Shown here in pieces: positions 9,278-16,633 of a DNA stretch of 36,376 bases. The position numbers and the translations under genes are program-made. The DNA is from Rhodobacter sp. (GTDB taxonomy: Bacteria > Pseudomonadota > Alphaproteobacteria > Rhodobacterales > Rhodobacteraceae), in assembly GCA_020251025.1 (NCBI GenBank), contig JADCDI010000127.1, positions 1-36,376 of the forward strand, read 5' to 3'. How positions within the stretch are numbered: the first letter of the stretch is position 1; each line of letters opens with the position of its first letter. The notes beneath the pieces were generated by a model. That model made no database searches. It worked only from the letters and a program-made list of their open reading frames with translations, and had not been told where the DNA came from.

Positions 9278-9533
9278 GGTGCTGCGGTAGCGCAAAAGGC
9301 CGCGTGTGTAAAGTGTCACGCCGCAGTCGCGGCCTCTGTCAGCAGCGCGATGACCGGCGGGCAGCAGAACGACCTGTCGCCATCGGCGTTGCAGGCCCCG
9401 CCATGCAGATCGGGGTCGGGCCGCAGGGCCATCGCGGTGCCACCTTTGGGACAGGCCCATGCCGACGCAACCGAAGCTGCGGCACCGGTGGTGCCCGCAC
9501 AGCCCTGTCGTTCTTGCGCCGGGTCGCCGGTGC

Positions 9534-9561
9534 TTGTATCTGATGCCTTCCCGGCTAGAAT
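9534..9561 (+). promoter_or_regulatory. Candidate gcrA promoter with dyad around the -10
   Basis: TTGTAT at 9534-9539 and TAGAAT at 9556-9561 are separated by 16 bases. The -10 hexamer is exactly flanked by the inverted repeat CCCGGC (9550-9555) and GCCGGG (9562-9567), which could be an operator. The predicted start near 9568 leaves a 5' leader of about 60 bases before gcrA. Confidence 0.45.
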
Positions 9562-9627
9562 GCCGGGCAAAGGCATATCCTGTGGCGCATCCGCGGGCAG
9601 GGTTCAGCACCAGACCGGAGATCACGG

Positions 9628-10227
9628 ATGTCCTGGACGGATGAGCGCGTCGAGACGCTGAAAAAGATGTGGTCCGAAGGCCAGAGCGCCAGCCAGATCG
9701 CCAAGGAGCTGGGCGGTGTGACGCGCAATGCCGTGATCGGCAAGGTCCACCGCCTGGGCCTGTCGAACCGCGTTGGCGCGGGCAAGTCCGAAGAGGAAGA
9801 GGAAGATCCGGTCGTGCCCACCGCTGCCCCGCTTTGGGTCGATCCGCCAGCCCCACCCGCCGCCGAGCGTCCTGCAGAACTGCGGGCCGTCCCCGACCGC
9901 CCGGCCCCGCCCGAGGGCGGAGCCACAATCACGCCGCTGCCGACCCGCAAGGCGATCATTCCCGCAGGCCAGCCCCTGCCGCCGCAGCCATCGGCGAACG
10001 AGATCAGCCCCGAGGCGCTGGCCTCGGTGCGCGAAGTGGAAAAGCGCGCGCGCCGCTTGAGCCTGATGGAGCTGACCGAGCGCACCTGCAAATGGCCGAT
10101 CGGCGATCCGGCGACGGATGATTTCTGGTTCTGCGGCCTGCCGACCCAGGTCGGCAAGCCCTATTGCGATGCCCATGTCGGCGTCGCGTTCCAGCCGATG
10201 AGCGCAAGGCGCGACCGGCGCCGCTAG
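9628..10227 (+). CDS. gcrA: GcrA cell-cycle regulator
   Basis: A 199-residue GcrA family protein. In Caulobacter GcrA binds the sigma-70 holoenzyme and activates promoters in a DNA-methylation-dependent way. The N-terminal helix-turn-helix begins MSWTDERVETLKKMWSEGQS and continues through RNAVIGKVHRLGLSNR to about residue 48. A proline- and acid-rich linker follows (with EEEEEDP near 54-60). The conserved C-terminal region contains RTCKWPIGDP, FWFCGLP and KPYCDAHVGVAFQP, which contacts sigma in the family. GGAG lies 8 bases before the ATG. It is a single gene, divergent from the arg operon. Confidence 0.96.
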   Translation: MSWTDERVETLKKMWSEGQSASQIAKELGGVTRNAVIGKVHRLGLSNRVGAGKSEEEEEDPVVPTAAPLWVDPPAPPAAERPAELRAVPDRPAPPEGGATITPLPTRKAIIPAGQPLPPQPSANEISPEALASVREVEKRARRLSLMELTERTCKWPIGDPATDDFWFCGLPTQVGKPYCDAHVGVAFQPMSARRDRRR

Positions 10228-10349
10228 CAGCGCGCCAAAGCGGCATCGCCGCCGCTGGCCGGACGGCAAGATCATCCCGATCCGCCGGAAAGACGCGTTG
10301 CAATTCCGGGCGGACCCGGAAATGAGGCGCGGCGTTCCGGCGATGAAGT

Positions 10350-10398
10350 TGCGAGTGAATCGCAGGCAAATTGACTTTGCGAGCCGTTCGCATATGTA
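10350..10398 (+). promoter_or_regulatory. Metal-uptake promoter with two palindromic operators
   Basis: Two palindromes of pattern TGCGA-N5-TCGCA occur at 10350-10364 and 10378-10392, centres 28 bases apart. A plausible -35 (TTGACT, 10371-10376) and a weak -10 (TATGTA, 10393-10398) place the second palindrome exactly in the spacer, so a bound repressor would block polymerase. Expected regulators are Fur/Mur, Zur or MntR-type; which one cannot be read from the sequence. Confidence 0.65.
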
Positions 10399-10429
10399 TG
10401 GGGCAGTGAAACCAGTCAGAAGGCAACCC

Positions 10430-11395
10430 ATGTCCCTGCGTCGCCGCGACATTCTCCGGCTCGCTCTGGGGGCGGCGGTCGCATCGCCGTTCCTTGCGCG
10501 GGCCGCTTATTCAGGCCCTGTGCCCAAGGTGGTAACCACAACGGGCATGATTGCGGATGCTGCGCGCCGGATCGGGGGGGGCCAGGTCCGGGCACTGATG
10601 GGGCCGGGGCTTGACCCGCATTCCTATCGGCCGACGCGCAGTGACATCGCGGCACTGGCAGATGCGGACCTGGTCCTTTGGCACGGTCTTCACCTCGAGG
10701 CGCAGCTGATGGATTTGCTTCAGATGCTCGCCGCCCGCACGAATGTGGTGGCGGTGGCCGACAGTCTGCCCAAGGACCGGCTTCTGGCCGACCCGGACTA
10801 TCCCGACCGTTTTGATCCGCATGTCTGGATGGACCCGGTGCTTTGGGCCGATGTGACGAAGGTGATCCAGACCGCGCTGAGCGATGTTTTCCCGCAGGCC
10901 GCCGAAACCCATGCCGCAGAGGCCGAGGCGCTGCGCCGGGACATGGCGGCCCTGGATGACTACGCGCAGACCGTGCTGGCGACGGTTCCCGAAGAGGCGC
11001 GCGTCCTGGTCACGGCGCATGACGCCTTTGGCTATTTCGGCCGCCGCTATGCGTTCGGGGTTATGGGCATCCAGGGCATCTCCACCCAAAGCGAGGCCGG
11101 CCTTGCCCGCGTGGGAGAGTTGGTTGATGTGCTGGTGTCGCGCAATCTGGGCGCGGTGTTTGTCGAAAGCTCCGTGTCGGACCGTTCCGTGCGCGCCCTG
11201 ATCGAAGGCGCGGCGGCAAGGGGCCAGGAGGTGCGGATCGGTGGTGAGCTGTTCTCGGATGCGATGGGGCCGGAGGGCACCTATGAAGGCACGTACATCG
11301 GCATGATCGACCATAACGTGACGACAATCGCCCGCGCATTGGGCGGGACCGTTCCGGATCGCGGGATGAACGGCAAACTTGCGGCGGCAAGCTGA
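10430..11395 (+). CDS. troA: Metal (Mn/Zn) ABC transporter substrate-binding protein, TroA/MntA-like
   Basis: A 321-residue cluster A-I metal-binding protein. The predicted ligands follow the TroA pattern: His64 (DPHSYRPT), His131 (DPHVWMDP), His197 (TAHDAFGYF) and Asp277 (GGELFSDAMG), followed by GTYEGTYIGMIDHN. There is no His-rich loop of ZnuA type. The start at 10430 (MSLRRRDILRLALG) gives an export signal with a twin-Arg-like RRRD; upstream in-frame Mets lie over the operator region. TroA-like proteins bind Mn or Zn, and the whole four-gene layout matches troABCD/mntABCD. His rather than Glu at the third position argues against a SitA/PsaA subtype. Manganese is favoured but not proven. 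Confidence 0.88.
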   Translation: MSLRRRDILRLALGAAVASPFLARAAYSGPVPKVVTTTGMIADAARRIGGGQVRALMGPGLDPHSYRPTRSDIAALADADLVLWHGLHLEAQLMDLLQMLAARTNVVAVADSLPKDRLLADPDYPDRFDPHVWMDPVLWADVTKVIQTALSDVFPQAAETHAAEAEALRRDMAALDDYAQTVLATVPEEARVLVTAHDAFGYFGRRYAFGVMGIQGISTQSEAGLARVGELVDVLVSRNLGAVFVESSVSDRSVRALIEGAAARGQEVRIGGELFSDAMGPEGTYEGTYIGMIDHNVTTIARALGGTVPDRGMNGKLAAAS

Positions 11396-12159
11396 TGATC
11401 CCGCAACGCCAGATCGCACCGGTTGCGTCGCTGACAGTGCCGGCGCTTTCGATCAGCGGGCTGAGTGTTGCCTATGACGACACGATTGTGGTCGGGGATG
11501 TCGATGCGCGCTTCATGAGCGGGACGATGACCGCCATCATCGGGCCGAACGGTGCGGGCAAATCAAGCCTGCTGAAGGCCACGCTGGGCATCGTGCCGAC
11601 ACTGGCGGGCCATGTCGCGTTTTTCGGCGAACCGCTGGACACTGTCCGCAACCGCGTCGCCTATGTGCCGCAGCGCGCCGGGGTGGACTGGGATTTTCCG
11701 GCGCGGGTGCTTGATGTTGTGCTGATGGGGCTTTACGGCGAACTTGGCATTTTCGGTCGCCTGCGGCCGTCCCATGAAAAGCGGGCCATGGACTGTATCG
11801 CGCGCGTCGGGCTGACGGACTTTGCCCGCCGTCAGATCGGCGCACTTTCGGGCGGGCAGCAGCAGCGCGTCTTTCTGGCCCGCGCCCTGGCGCAGCGGGC
11901 GGATATTCTGCTGCTGGATGAGCCCTTCGCAGGGGTGGATGCGGCCACGGAAAAGGCGCTGGTCCAGGTGCTGCACGCACTGCGCGGCGAAGGCCGGGCC
12001 ATTGTGGCCGTGCATCACGACCTTGCAACGGTTCCCGCCTATTTCGATCATGTGCTGCTGCTCAATCGCAGATGTATTGCGGAAGGTCCGGTTGCAACGG
12101 CCTTCACCGAAAAGGCGCTGGCGCAGACCTATGGCGCCCGCGGCGCTGCCCATGCCTGA
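11395..12159 (+). CDS. troB: Metal ABC transporter ATP-binding protein
   Basis: A 254-residue ABC ATPase. Walker A GPNGAGKSS is at residues 50-58, the Q-loop VPQR at 91-94 followed by VDWDFP as is usual in Mn/Zn importers, signature LSGGQ at 151-155, Walker B ILLLDEP at 171-177 and the switch His in VAVHHDL. Its ATG overlaps the troA stop by one base, and its end overlaps the next gene by 8 bases. It energises import through the two following permeases. Confidence 0.93.
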   Translation: MIPQRQIAPVASLTVPALSISGLSVAYDDTIVVGDVDARFMSGTMTAIIGPNGAGKSSLLKATLGIVPTLAGHVAFFGEPLDTVRNRVAYVPQRAGVDWDFPARVLDVVLMGLYGELGIFGRLRPSHEKRAMDCIARVGLTDFARRQIGALSGGQQQRVFLARALAQRADILLLDEPFAGVDAATEKALVQVLHALRGEGRAIVAVHHDLATVPAYFDHVLLLNRRCIAEGPVATAFTEKALAQTYGARGAAHA

Positions 12160-13066
12160 TGCCTTTCTGCTGCAGGCAGGATACAACGCAACCTTTGTCA
12201 CGCTGGGGTCCATGTTCTTGGGCATGGCGGCAGGCGTTACGGGAACCTTCCTGTATCTGCGCAAGAGATCCCTGATCTCTGACGCGCTTGCGCATGCGAC
12301 GCTGCCCGGGGTGGGTCTTGCTTTCCTGTTGATGGTGGCACTGGGCGGCGACGGGCGCAGCCTGCCCCTGCTGCTGGCGGGGGCCGGGCTTTCGGCGCTG
12401 GCAGGGCTTTTGTGTGTGCATCTTCTTTCCACCAGAACCCGCCTGCCATTGGATGCGGCCATCGGGGCGGTTCTGTCGGTGTCTTATGGCCTTGGCATCG
12501 TCATCCTGACGGTGATCCAGGCGCTGTCGGCCGGACGGCAGGCCGGGCTTGAAGGGTTTCTGCTGGGGTCTGCCGCCGGGATGCTGCAGTCCGATGCGCT
12601 GCTGATCGGGTTTGGCGGGGCGGCGGCTGCCCTGCTGGTGATCCTGTTCCGCCGCCCCCTTCTGCTGGTGGCGTTTGACCCCGGTTATGCGGCGACCTGC
12701 GGGGTCAGCCCGGCGCGGACCGATCTGATGCTGATGGTGCTGGTGCTGGCCGTCACGCTGACCGGATTGAAGGTTGTGGGACTGATCCTGATCGTCGCCC
12801 TTCTGATCATCCCGCCTGTCGCGGCACGGCTTTGGTCAGACCGGGCCGGCGTTGTGGTTGCCGTGGCAGGCGGCATCGGTGGGGCGGCAGGCTATGGCGG
12901 TGCCGCGGCCTCGGCCATGGCACCTGACCTGCCGACCGGTGCCGTGATCGTGCTTCTGGCTTTTGCTGCCTTCGTGATCTCGCTGCTGGTGGGGCCGGTG
13001 CGCGGCGTGATCCCGCAGGCCTTGCGCAGGGCCAGGATGCGCGGCCATCTTGACGGGGCGGGATGA
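12152..13066 (+). CDS. troC: Metal ABC transporter permease (ABC-3 family), first
   Basis: A 304-residue permease of the ABC-3 (ZnuB/TroC/MntB) family with about eight or nine hydrophobic segments. The signature regions are SLISDALAHATLPGVGLAFL near the N-terminus, FDPGYAATCGVSP in the middle and VVGLILIVALLIIPPVAARL toward the end. The ATG at 12152 overlaps the last 8 bases of the ATPase gene; the frame is open further upstream, but that part lies inside the ATPase and is not membrane-like. It is the first of two paralogous permeases, which probably form a heterodimer. Confidence 0.92.
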   Translation: MPDAFLLQAGYNATFVTLGSMFLGMAAGVTGTFLYLRKRSLISDALAHATLPGVGLAFLLMVALGGDGRSLPLLLAGAGLSALAGLLCVHLLSTRTRLPLDAAIGAVLSVSYGLGIVILTVIQALSAGRQAGLEGFLLGSAAGMLQSDALLIGFGGAAAALLVILFRRPLLLVAFDPGYAATCGVSPARTDLMLMVLVLAVTLTGLKVVGLILIVALLIIPPVAARLWSDRAGVVVAVAGGIGGAAGYGGAAASAMAPDLPTGAVIVLLAFAAFVISLLVGPVRGVIPQALRRARMRGHLDGAG

Positions 13067-14025
13067 TGGGCTCTGATTTTGTGATGCTGTCGCTGGTGCC
13101 GATGGTGATCGCCGCGCTTGCCGCCGTTGCCTGCGCCCTGCCCGGAAATTTTCTGCTGCTGCGCCGCCAGTCGATGCTGGGCGATGCCATCAGCCATGTG
13201 GTGCTGCCGGGAATTGTCGTGACCTTTCTGCTGACAGGGTCTGCAAACCCCTGGGCGATGCTGCTGGGCGCGGGCATCGCCGCCCTGTTTTCGGTCTTGC
13301 TGATCGAACTGATCGTGCGCAGTGCCCGTGTGGAACCGGGCGCGGCGATGGGCACCGTCTTTACCGCGATGTTCGCCGCCGGCGTTCTGGGGCTGGAACG
13401 GTCCGGGGCAAGCGGCGTGCATCTGGACGTGGAACATGCGCTTTACGGCAATCTGGAAAGCCTGATCTGGCTGGATGCAAACGGATGGCCGTCCCTGGCG
13501 GACCCCAAAGCGCTGGCCGGGCTTCCGCCCGAATTGACCTTGCTGGCTGCGGTAACGGCGGTGGTGGGCGCGTTCGTGGTGGCGCTGTGGCGACCGCTGT
13601 CGGTTGCAACCTTTGACGAGGGGTTTGCGGCCACACTCGGCCTGCCGGTGCGCGCGCTGTCGCTGGCGCTGATCGTGGTGGCCGCCATGGCCTGTGTCGC
13701 GGCCTTTTCTGCGGTCGGCTCAATTCTGGTGATTGCCATGCTGATCTGCCCGCCTGCCGCGGCCCGTCTGATGACGAACCGGCTTGGCCATCAGGTCTGG
13801 CTCAGCCTTGGCCTTGCCATTCTGGCGGCGCTTTCAGGCTATGTTCTTGCCGGGTATGGTCCGCTTTGGCTGGGCTTTGCGGGTTCGGTCAGTGCCGCAG
13901 GGATGATTGCTGCCGTTTCGGGTGTCATTCTGGGGCTGGCCGCCCTGACCGGACGGCACCGGCGCCGCACAGGCAGCCCCCTTTCCACCCCCGCCGACCG
14001 CCCCTATAAGGCCCCGAACGCTTGA
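13063..14025 (+). CDS. troD: Metal ABC transporter permease (ABC-3 family), second
   Basis: A 320-residue ABC-3 permease paralogous to the preceding gene. Family regions include [36 protein letters not shown] and [20 protein letters not shown]. It is coupled to the first permease by a four-base ATGA overlap. A hydrophilic C-terminal tail (after [12 protein letters not shown]) is variable in the family. The presence of two permeases is characteristic of troABCD/mntABCD systems rather than of single-permease znuABC. Its stop is 11 bases before the chosen hisB ATG. Confidence 0.92.
   Translation: MMGSDFVMLSLVPMVIAALAAVACALPGNFLLLRRQSMLGDAISHVVLPGIVVTFLLTGSANPWAMLLGAGIAALFSVLLIELIVRSARVEPGAAMGTVFTAMFAAGVLGLERSGASGVHLDVEHALYGNLESLIWLDANGWPSLADPKALAGLPPELTLLAAVTAVVGAFVVALWRPLSVATFDEGFAATLGLPVRALSLALIVVAAMACVAAFSAVGSILVIAMLICPPAAARLMTNRLGHQVWLSLGLAILAALSGYVLAGYGPLWLGFAGSVSAAGMIAAVSGVILGLAALTGRHRRRTGSPLSTPADRPYKAPNA
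13982..14010 (+). promoter_or_regulatory. Candidate hisB promoter inside the end of troD
   Basis: TTTCCA (13982-13987), a 17-base spacer and TATAAG (14005-14010) lie just upstream of hisB. Transcription would start near 14017, giving a leader of about 20 bases. This would let hisB-hisH be expressed independently of the metal operon. It rests on sequence only. Confidence 0.35.
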
Positions 14026-14036
14026 GCGAGGCCCGG

Positions 14037-14624
14037 ATGCGCAAGGCAGAGATCACCCGCAAGACCCATGAGACCGAAATCTCGGTGTCCGTGGCACTGG
14101 ATGGCACCGGCCAGCACCGGATGGCGACCGGAGTGGGGTTCTTCGACCATATGCTGGATCAGTTGTCCCGCCACGCGCTGATCGACATTGCGCTGACCGC
14201 GAAGGGTGATCTCAACATCGACGATCACCACACGGTGGAAGACTGCGGCATCGCGCTGGGCCAGGCCCTGGCCCGGGCGCTGGGCGACAAGCGCGGCATC
14301 CGCCGCTACGGTGAATGCAGCCTGCCCATGGACGATGCGCAGGTGCGCTGCGCCCTTGATCTGTCGGGGCGGCCCTGTCTGGTCTGGAATGTGCCCTTTC
14401 CCGCGCCGAAAATCGGCAGTTTTGATACCGAACTGGTCCGCGAATTCTTTCAGGCGCTGGCAACCCATGGCGGCATCACCCTGCATGTCGATCTGATCCA
14501 TGGGCTGAACAGCCACCACATTGCCGAAGCCGTCTTCAAGGCCGTGGCCCGCAGCCTGCGACTTGCGGTCGAGGCCGACCCGCGTGCAGCGGGCAGCATC
14601 CCCTCGACCAAGGGGACGCTATAG
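14037..14624 (+). CDS. hisB: Imidazoleglycerol-phosphate dehydratase
   Basis: A 195-residue monofunctional IGPD: dehydrates imidazole glycerol phosphate to imidazole acetol phosphate in histidine synthesis. The metal-binding motifs are GFFDHML (34-40), DDHHTVED (62-69) and NSHHIAEA (158-165), with the C-terminal PSTKG ending. The ATG at 14037 is preferred over an upstream TTG at 14022 because HisB proteins usually begin MRxAEIxRKT and are 195 residues long. It lies 11 bases after troD and 3 bases before hisH. Confidence 0.97.
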   Translation: MRKAEITRKTHETEISVSVALDGTGQHRMATGVGFFDHMLDQLSRHALIDIALTAKGDLNIDDHHTVEDCGIALGQALARALGDKRGIRRYGECSLPMDDAQVRCALDLSGRPCLVWNVPFPAPKIGSFDTELVREFFQALATHGGITLHVDLIHGLNSHHIAEAVFKAVARSLRLAVEADPRAAGSIPSTKGTL

Positions 14625-14627
14625 GCA

Positions 14628-15266
14628 ATGCTGACCGTTCTGGTCGATTATGACAGCGGCAACCTGCATTCGGCCGAAAAAGCGTTTCAGCGCATGGCAC
14701 GGGAGGTGGGCGGTGGCGATATTCTGGTCAGCCGTCACCCCGGGGATGTGGCACGGGCCGACCGGGTCGTGCTGCCGGGCGACGGCGCATTCCCCGCCTG
14801 CCGCCGCGCCCTGGGCCGTATCGGCGGCCTCTTCGAGGCGATGCAAGAGGCTGTCACTGTCCGGGGGCGCCCCTTTCTGGGCATCTGTGTCGGCATGCAG
14901 ATGCTGGCGACACGCGGGCTGGAGTTCGGCGTGACAGAGGGATTTGGCTGGATCGGCGGCGAGGTGGCGCGGATTGCGCCCCTGGACCCGTCGCTCAAGG
15001 TGCCGCACATGGGCTGGAACGATCTGGTGATCGACCGCCCGCATCCGCTGCTGGAGGGGATTGCGACGGGTGACCACGCCTATTTCGTGCATTCCTTCCA
15101 GTTCCGTGTCGCGGACAGCGCGCATCTGCTGGCCCATGCCGATTACGGCGGGCCTGTCACCGCGATTGTCGGGTCCGGCACCGTGGTGGGCACGCAGTTC
15201 CACCCCGAGAAAAGCCAGGCAACGGGGCTGCGGCTGATCGGGAACTTCCTGCGCTGGAGGCCCTGA
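14628..15266 (+). CDS. hisH: Imidazole glycerol phosphate synthase, glutaminase subunit HisH
   Basis: A 212-residue class-I glutamine amidotransferase that supplies ammonia to HisF. The catalytic triad is Cys87 in GICVGMQ (85-91) with His192 and Glu194 in FHPEKS; the P-loop-like VVLPGDGAFP is at 47-56. The start lies 3 bases after the hisB stop. The usual partners hisA and hisF do not follow: after 230 bases the next gene is the convergent opgC. HisF must therefore be elsewhere in the genome. Confidence 0.97.
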   Translation: MLTVLVDYDSGNLHSAEKAFQRMAREVGGGDILVSRHPGDVARADRVVLPGDGAFPACRRALGRIGGLFEAMQEAVTVRGRPFLGICVGMQMLATRGLEFGVTEGFGWIGGEVARIAPLDPSLKVPHMGWNDLVIDRPHPLLEGIATGDHAYFVHSFQFRVADSAHLLAHADYGGPVTAIVGSGTVVGTQFHPEKSQATGLRLIGNFLRWRP

Positions 15267-15496
15267 CGCGATCAGACCGAACCTGCCGCCCGCAGGTCTG
15301 CCTGCCGCCTTGCCGGTCCGGCTGCGCGATCAGTGGTTCCGGCCCGGGTGGATCGTCTGGTGCCCTTGCCACGGCCGGGGCAGGCAAGGTTCCGGCCACC
15401 GTGATGATCAGCGGTCGGGGTGCCGCCGCCTGGCGTGCCTGGCATTGCGGCGCTGGGCCGGGCGGATACGGTCAGGCCGGCCCTGCGGCGGCACCG

Positions 15497-16633
15497 TCAC
15501 CATTTCTTCAGGGCCAGCCTGTCGCGGACCAGCGCCAGCAGAAGTTGCAGCGACAGCCCGCCAAGGATCAGCGCGGTATCAAGCGCAAGTCCGGGCGGGG
15601 CCGCCTGCCTGATCGCCTGACAGCTCAGCGCCAGCAGGCTGCCCGCCGCGAAAACGGGCAAGGCATTGCGCCCGAGCAGGGCCAAAGGCGCTGCGGCGGC
15701 AGCGCCGCAGGCCCGGCGCACCCAGCCCCAGGTCGACAGCAGATAGGCCAGCGCCAGAATATGGATCAGGCGGGGCCAGGTGACAAAGGTCTTGTCGGTG
15801 ATTGTGAAAAACCGGTTGACGCCGTTCTGGTTGGCCAGCCACATCAGATGGTTGAGCGTGTCGCCCACCGGCGGCACCCGGACCCAAAGCAGCGCCCCCA
15901 GCAGAACGGCCCCGGCCAGCCACTGCGCCCAGCGGCGCACGGGAACAAGGCGGCGGCCCTGGCGCAGCGCCACCCCCGTCAGCAGGCCGGTGACGAAGAT
16001 CACCTGCCAGGCCAGCGGATTGAAGAACCAGCCCCCGGCATTGGGAAAGGCCGGCAGGTTCCAGGCAAACAGCCCCGTCAGAAACCACAGGGCCGCCGAC
16101 AGGCCCGCAAGAAGCCAGGGCCGCCGCAGCGCCAGCCACAGCATGGCGGGTGCCGCGAACAGCATCACCGCATACATCGGCAGGATGTTGACATAGCCAA
16201 GCTGATGCGTCAGCAGCGGCACGCCGACCAGAAAGCCCAGCGGTTCGCGCAGAAGGACCTGCACCTCGTTCACCCGAAGCCCGTGCGATGTGCCCAGCCA
16301 CAGCGCCGCGCCCGCCGCGATGGCCAGCGCCCAGGCCGTCATGAAAAGATGCACAAGATACAGCATCCAGACACGCGACCAGACCCGCCCGATGCCGGGC
16401 CACCACGGTGCCTTGCGCAACAGCGGGCTGTAGGCCAGCCCCGCCGCCACGCCCGACATCAGGACAAAGCCCTCGGCGGCGTCAGACAGCCCGAAGTTCC
16501 GGTTGGTGAAATTCTCATAGACTGTGCCGGGCACATGGTTGATGAAGATCATCACCAGGGCAAGGCCACGGAACACGTCCAGCCGCAGGTCGCGCTGCGC
16601 CGCTGCCGCCCGATCTGCCGCAATCTCTGACAT
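15497..16633 (-). CDS. opgC: OpgC, periplasmic glucan succinyl-type acyltransferase
   Basis: A 378-residue integral membrane protein of the OpgC/acyltransferase-3-like superfamily with about ten hydrophobic segments. It starts with the typical RDLRLDVFRGLALVMIFINHVPGT, followed by NFGLSDAAEGFVLMSG. In R. sphaeroides OpgC adds succinyl groups to osmoregulated periplasmic glucans, and that role is inferred here. Its ATG directly follows the opgH TAG with no gap, so it is the last gene of an opgG-opgI-opgH-opgC operon. It converges with hisH. Confidence 0.93.
   Translation of the reverse strand: MSEIAADRAAAAQRDLRLDVFRGLALVMIFINHVPGTVYENFTNRNFGLSDAAEGFVLMSGVAAGLAYSPLLRKAPWWPGIGRVWSRVWMLYLVHLFMTAWALAIAAGAALWLGTSHGLRVNEVQVLLREPLGFLVGVPLLTHQLGYVNILPMYAVMLFAAPAMLWLALRRPWLLAGLSAALWFLTGLFAWNLPAFPNAGGWFFNPLAWQVIFVTGLLTGVALRQGRRLVPVRRWAQWLAGAVLLGALLWVRVPPVGDTLNHLMWLANQNGVNRFFTITDKTFVTWPRLIHILALAYLLSTWGWVRRACGAAAAAPLALLGRNALPVFAAGSLLALSCQAIRQAAPPGLALDTALILGGLSLQLLLALVRDRLALKKW

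Larger units (their letters stand above)
9114..9627. other. Intergenic region between argD and gcrA
   Basis: About 510 bases between the divergent argD and gcrA. It contains the candidate Arg leader ORF (9224-9277), its possible promoter, and a candidate gcrA promoter near 9534-9561. A minus-strand frame at 9316-9576 (86 codons, six Cys) has coding-like codon use in its second half but no ribosome site or recognised family, and is not called a gene here. Confidence 0.5.

Noticed and set aside
9316-9576. Cys-containing 86-codon minus-strand frame upstream of gcrA
   Set aside because: Second half looks coding, but it has no ribosome site or family and overlaps the gcrA promoter; support is too weak to call.
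10430-11395. SitA/PsaA-type Mn-binding protein or ZnuA
   Set aside because: Third ligand position is His (HDAFGYF), not Glu as in PsaA, and there is no His-rich loop as in ZnuA; TroA/MntA fits better.
14022-14036. TTG start for hisB at 14022
   Set aside because: Adds five residues not seen in HisB and overlaps the troD stop; ATG 14037 gives the standard 195-residue protein.
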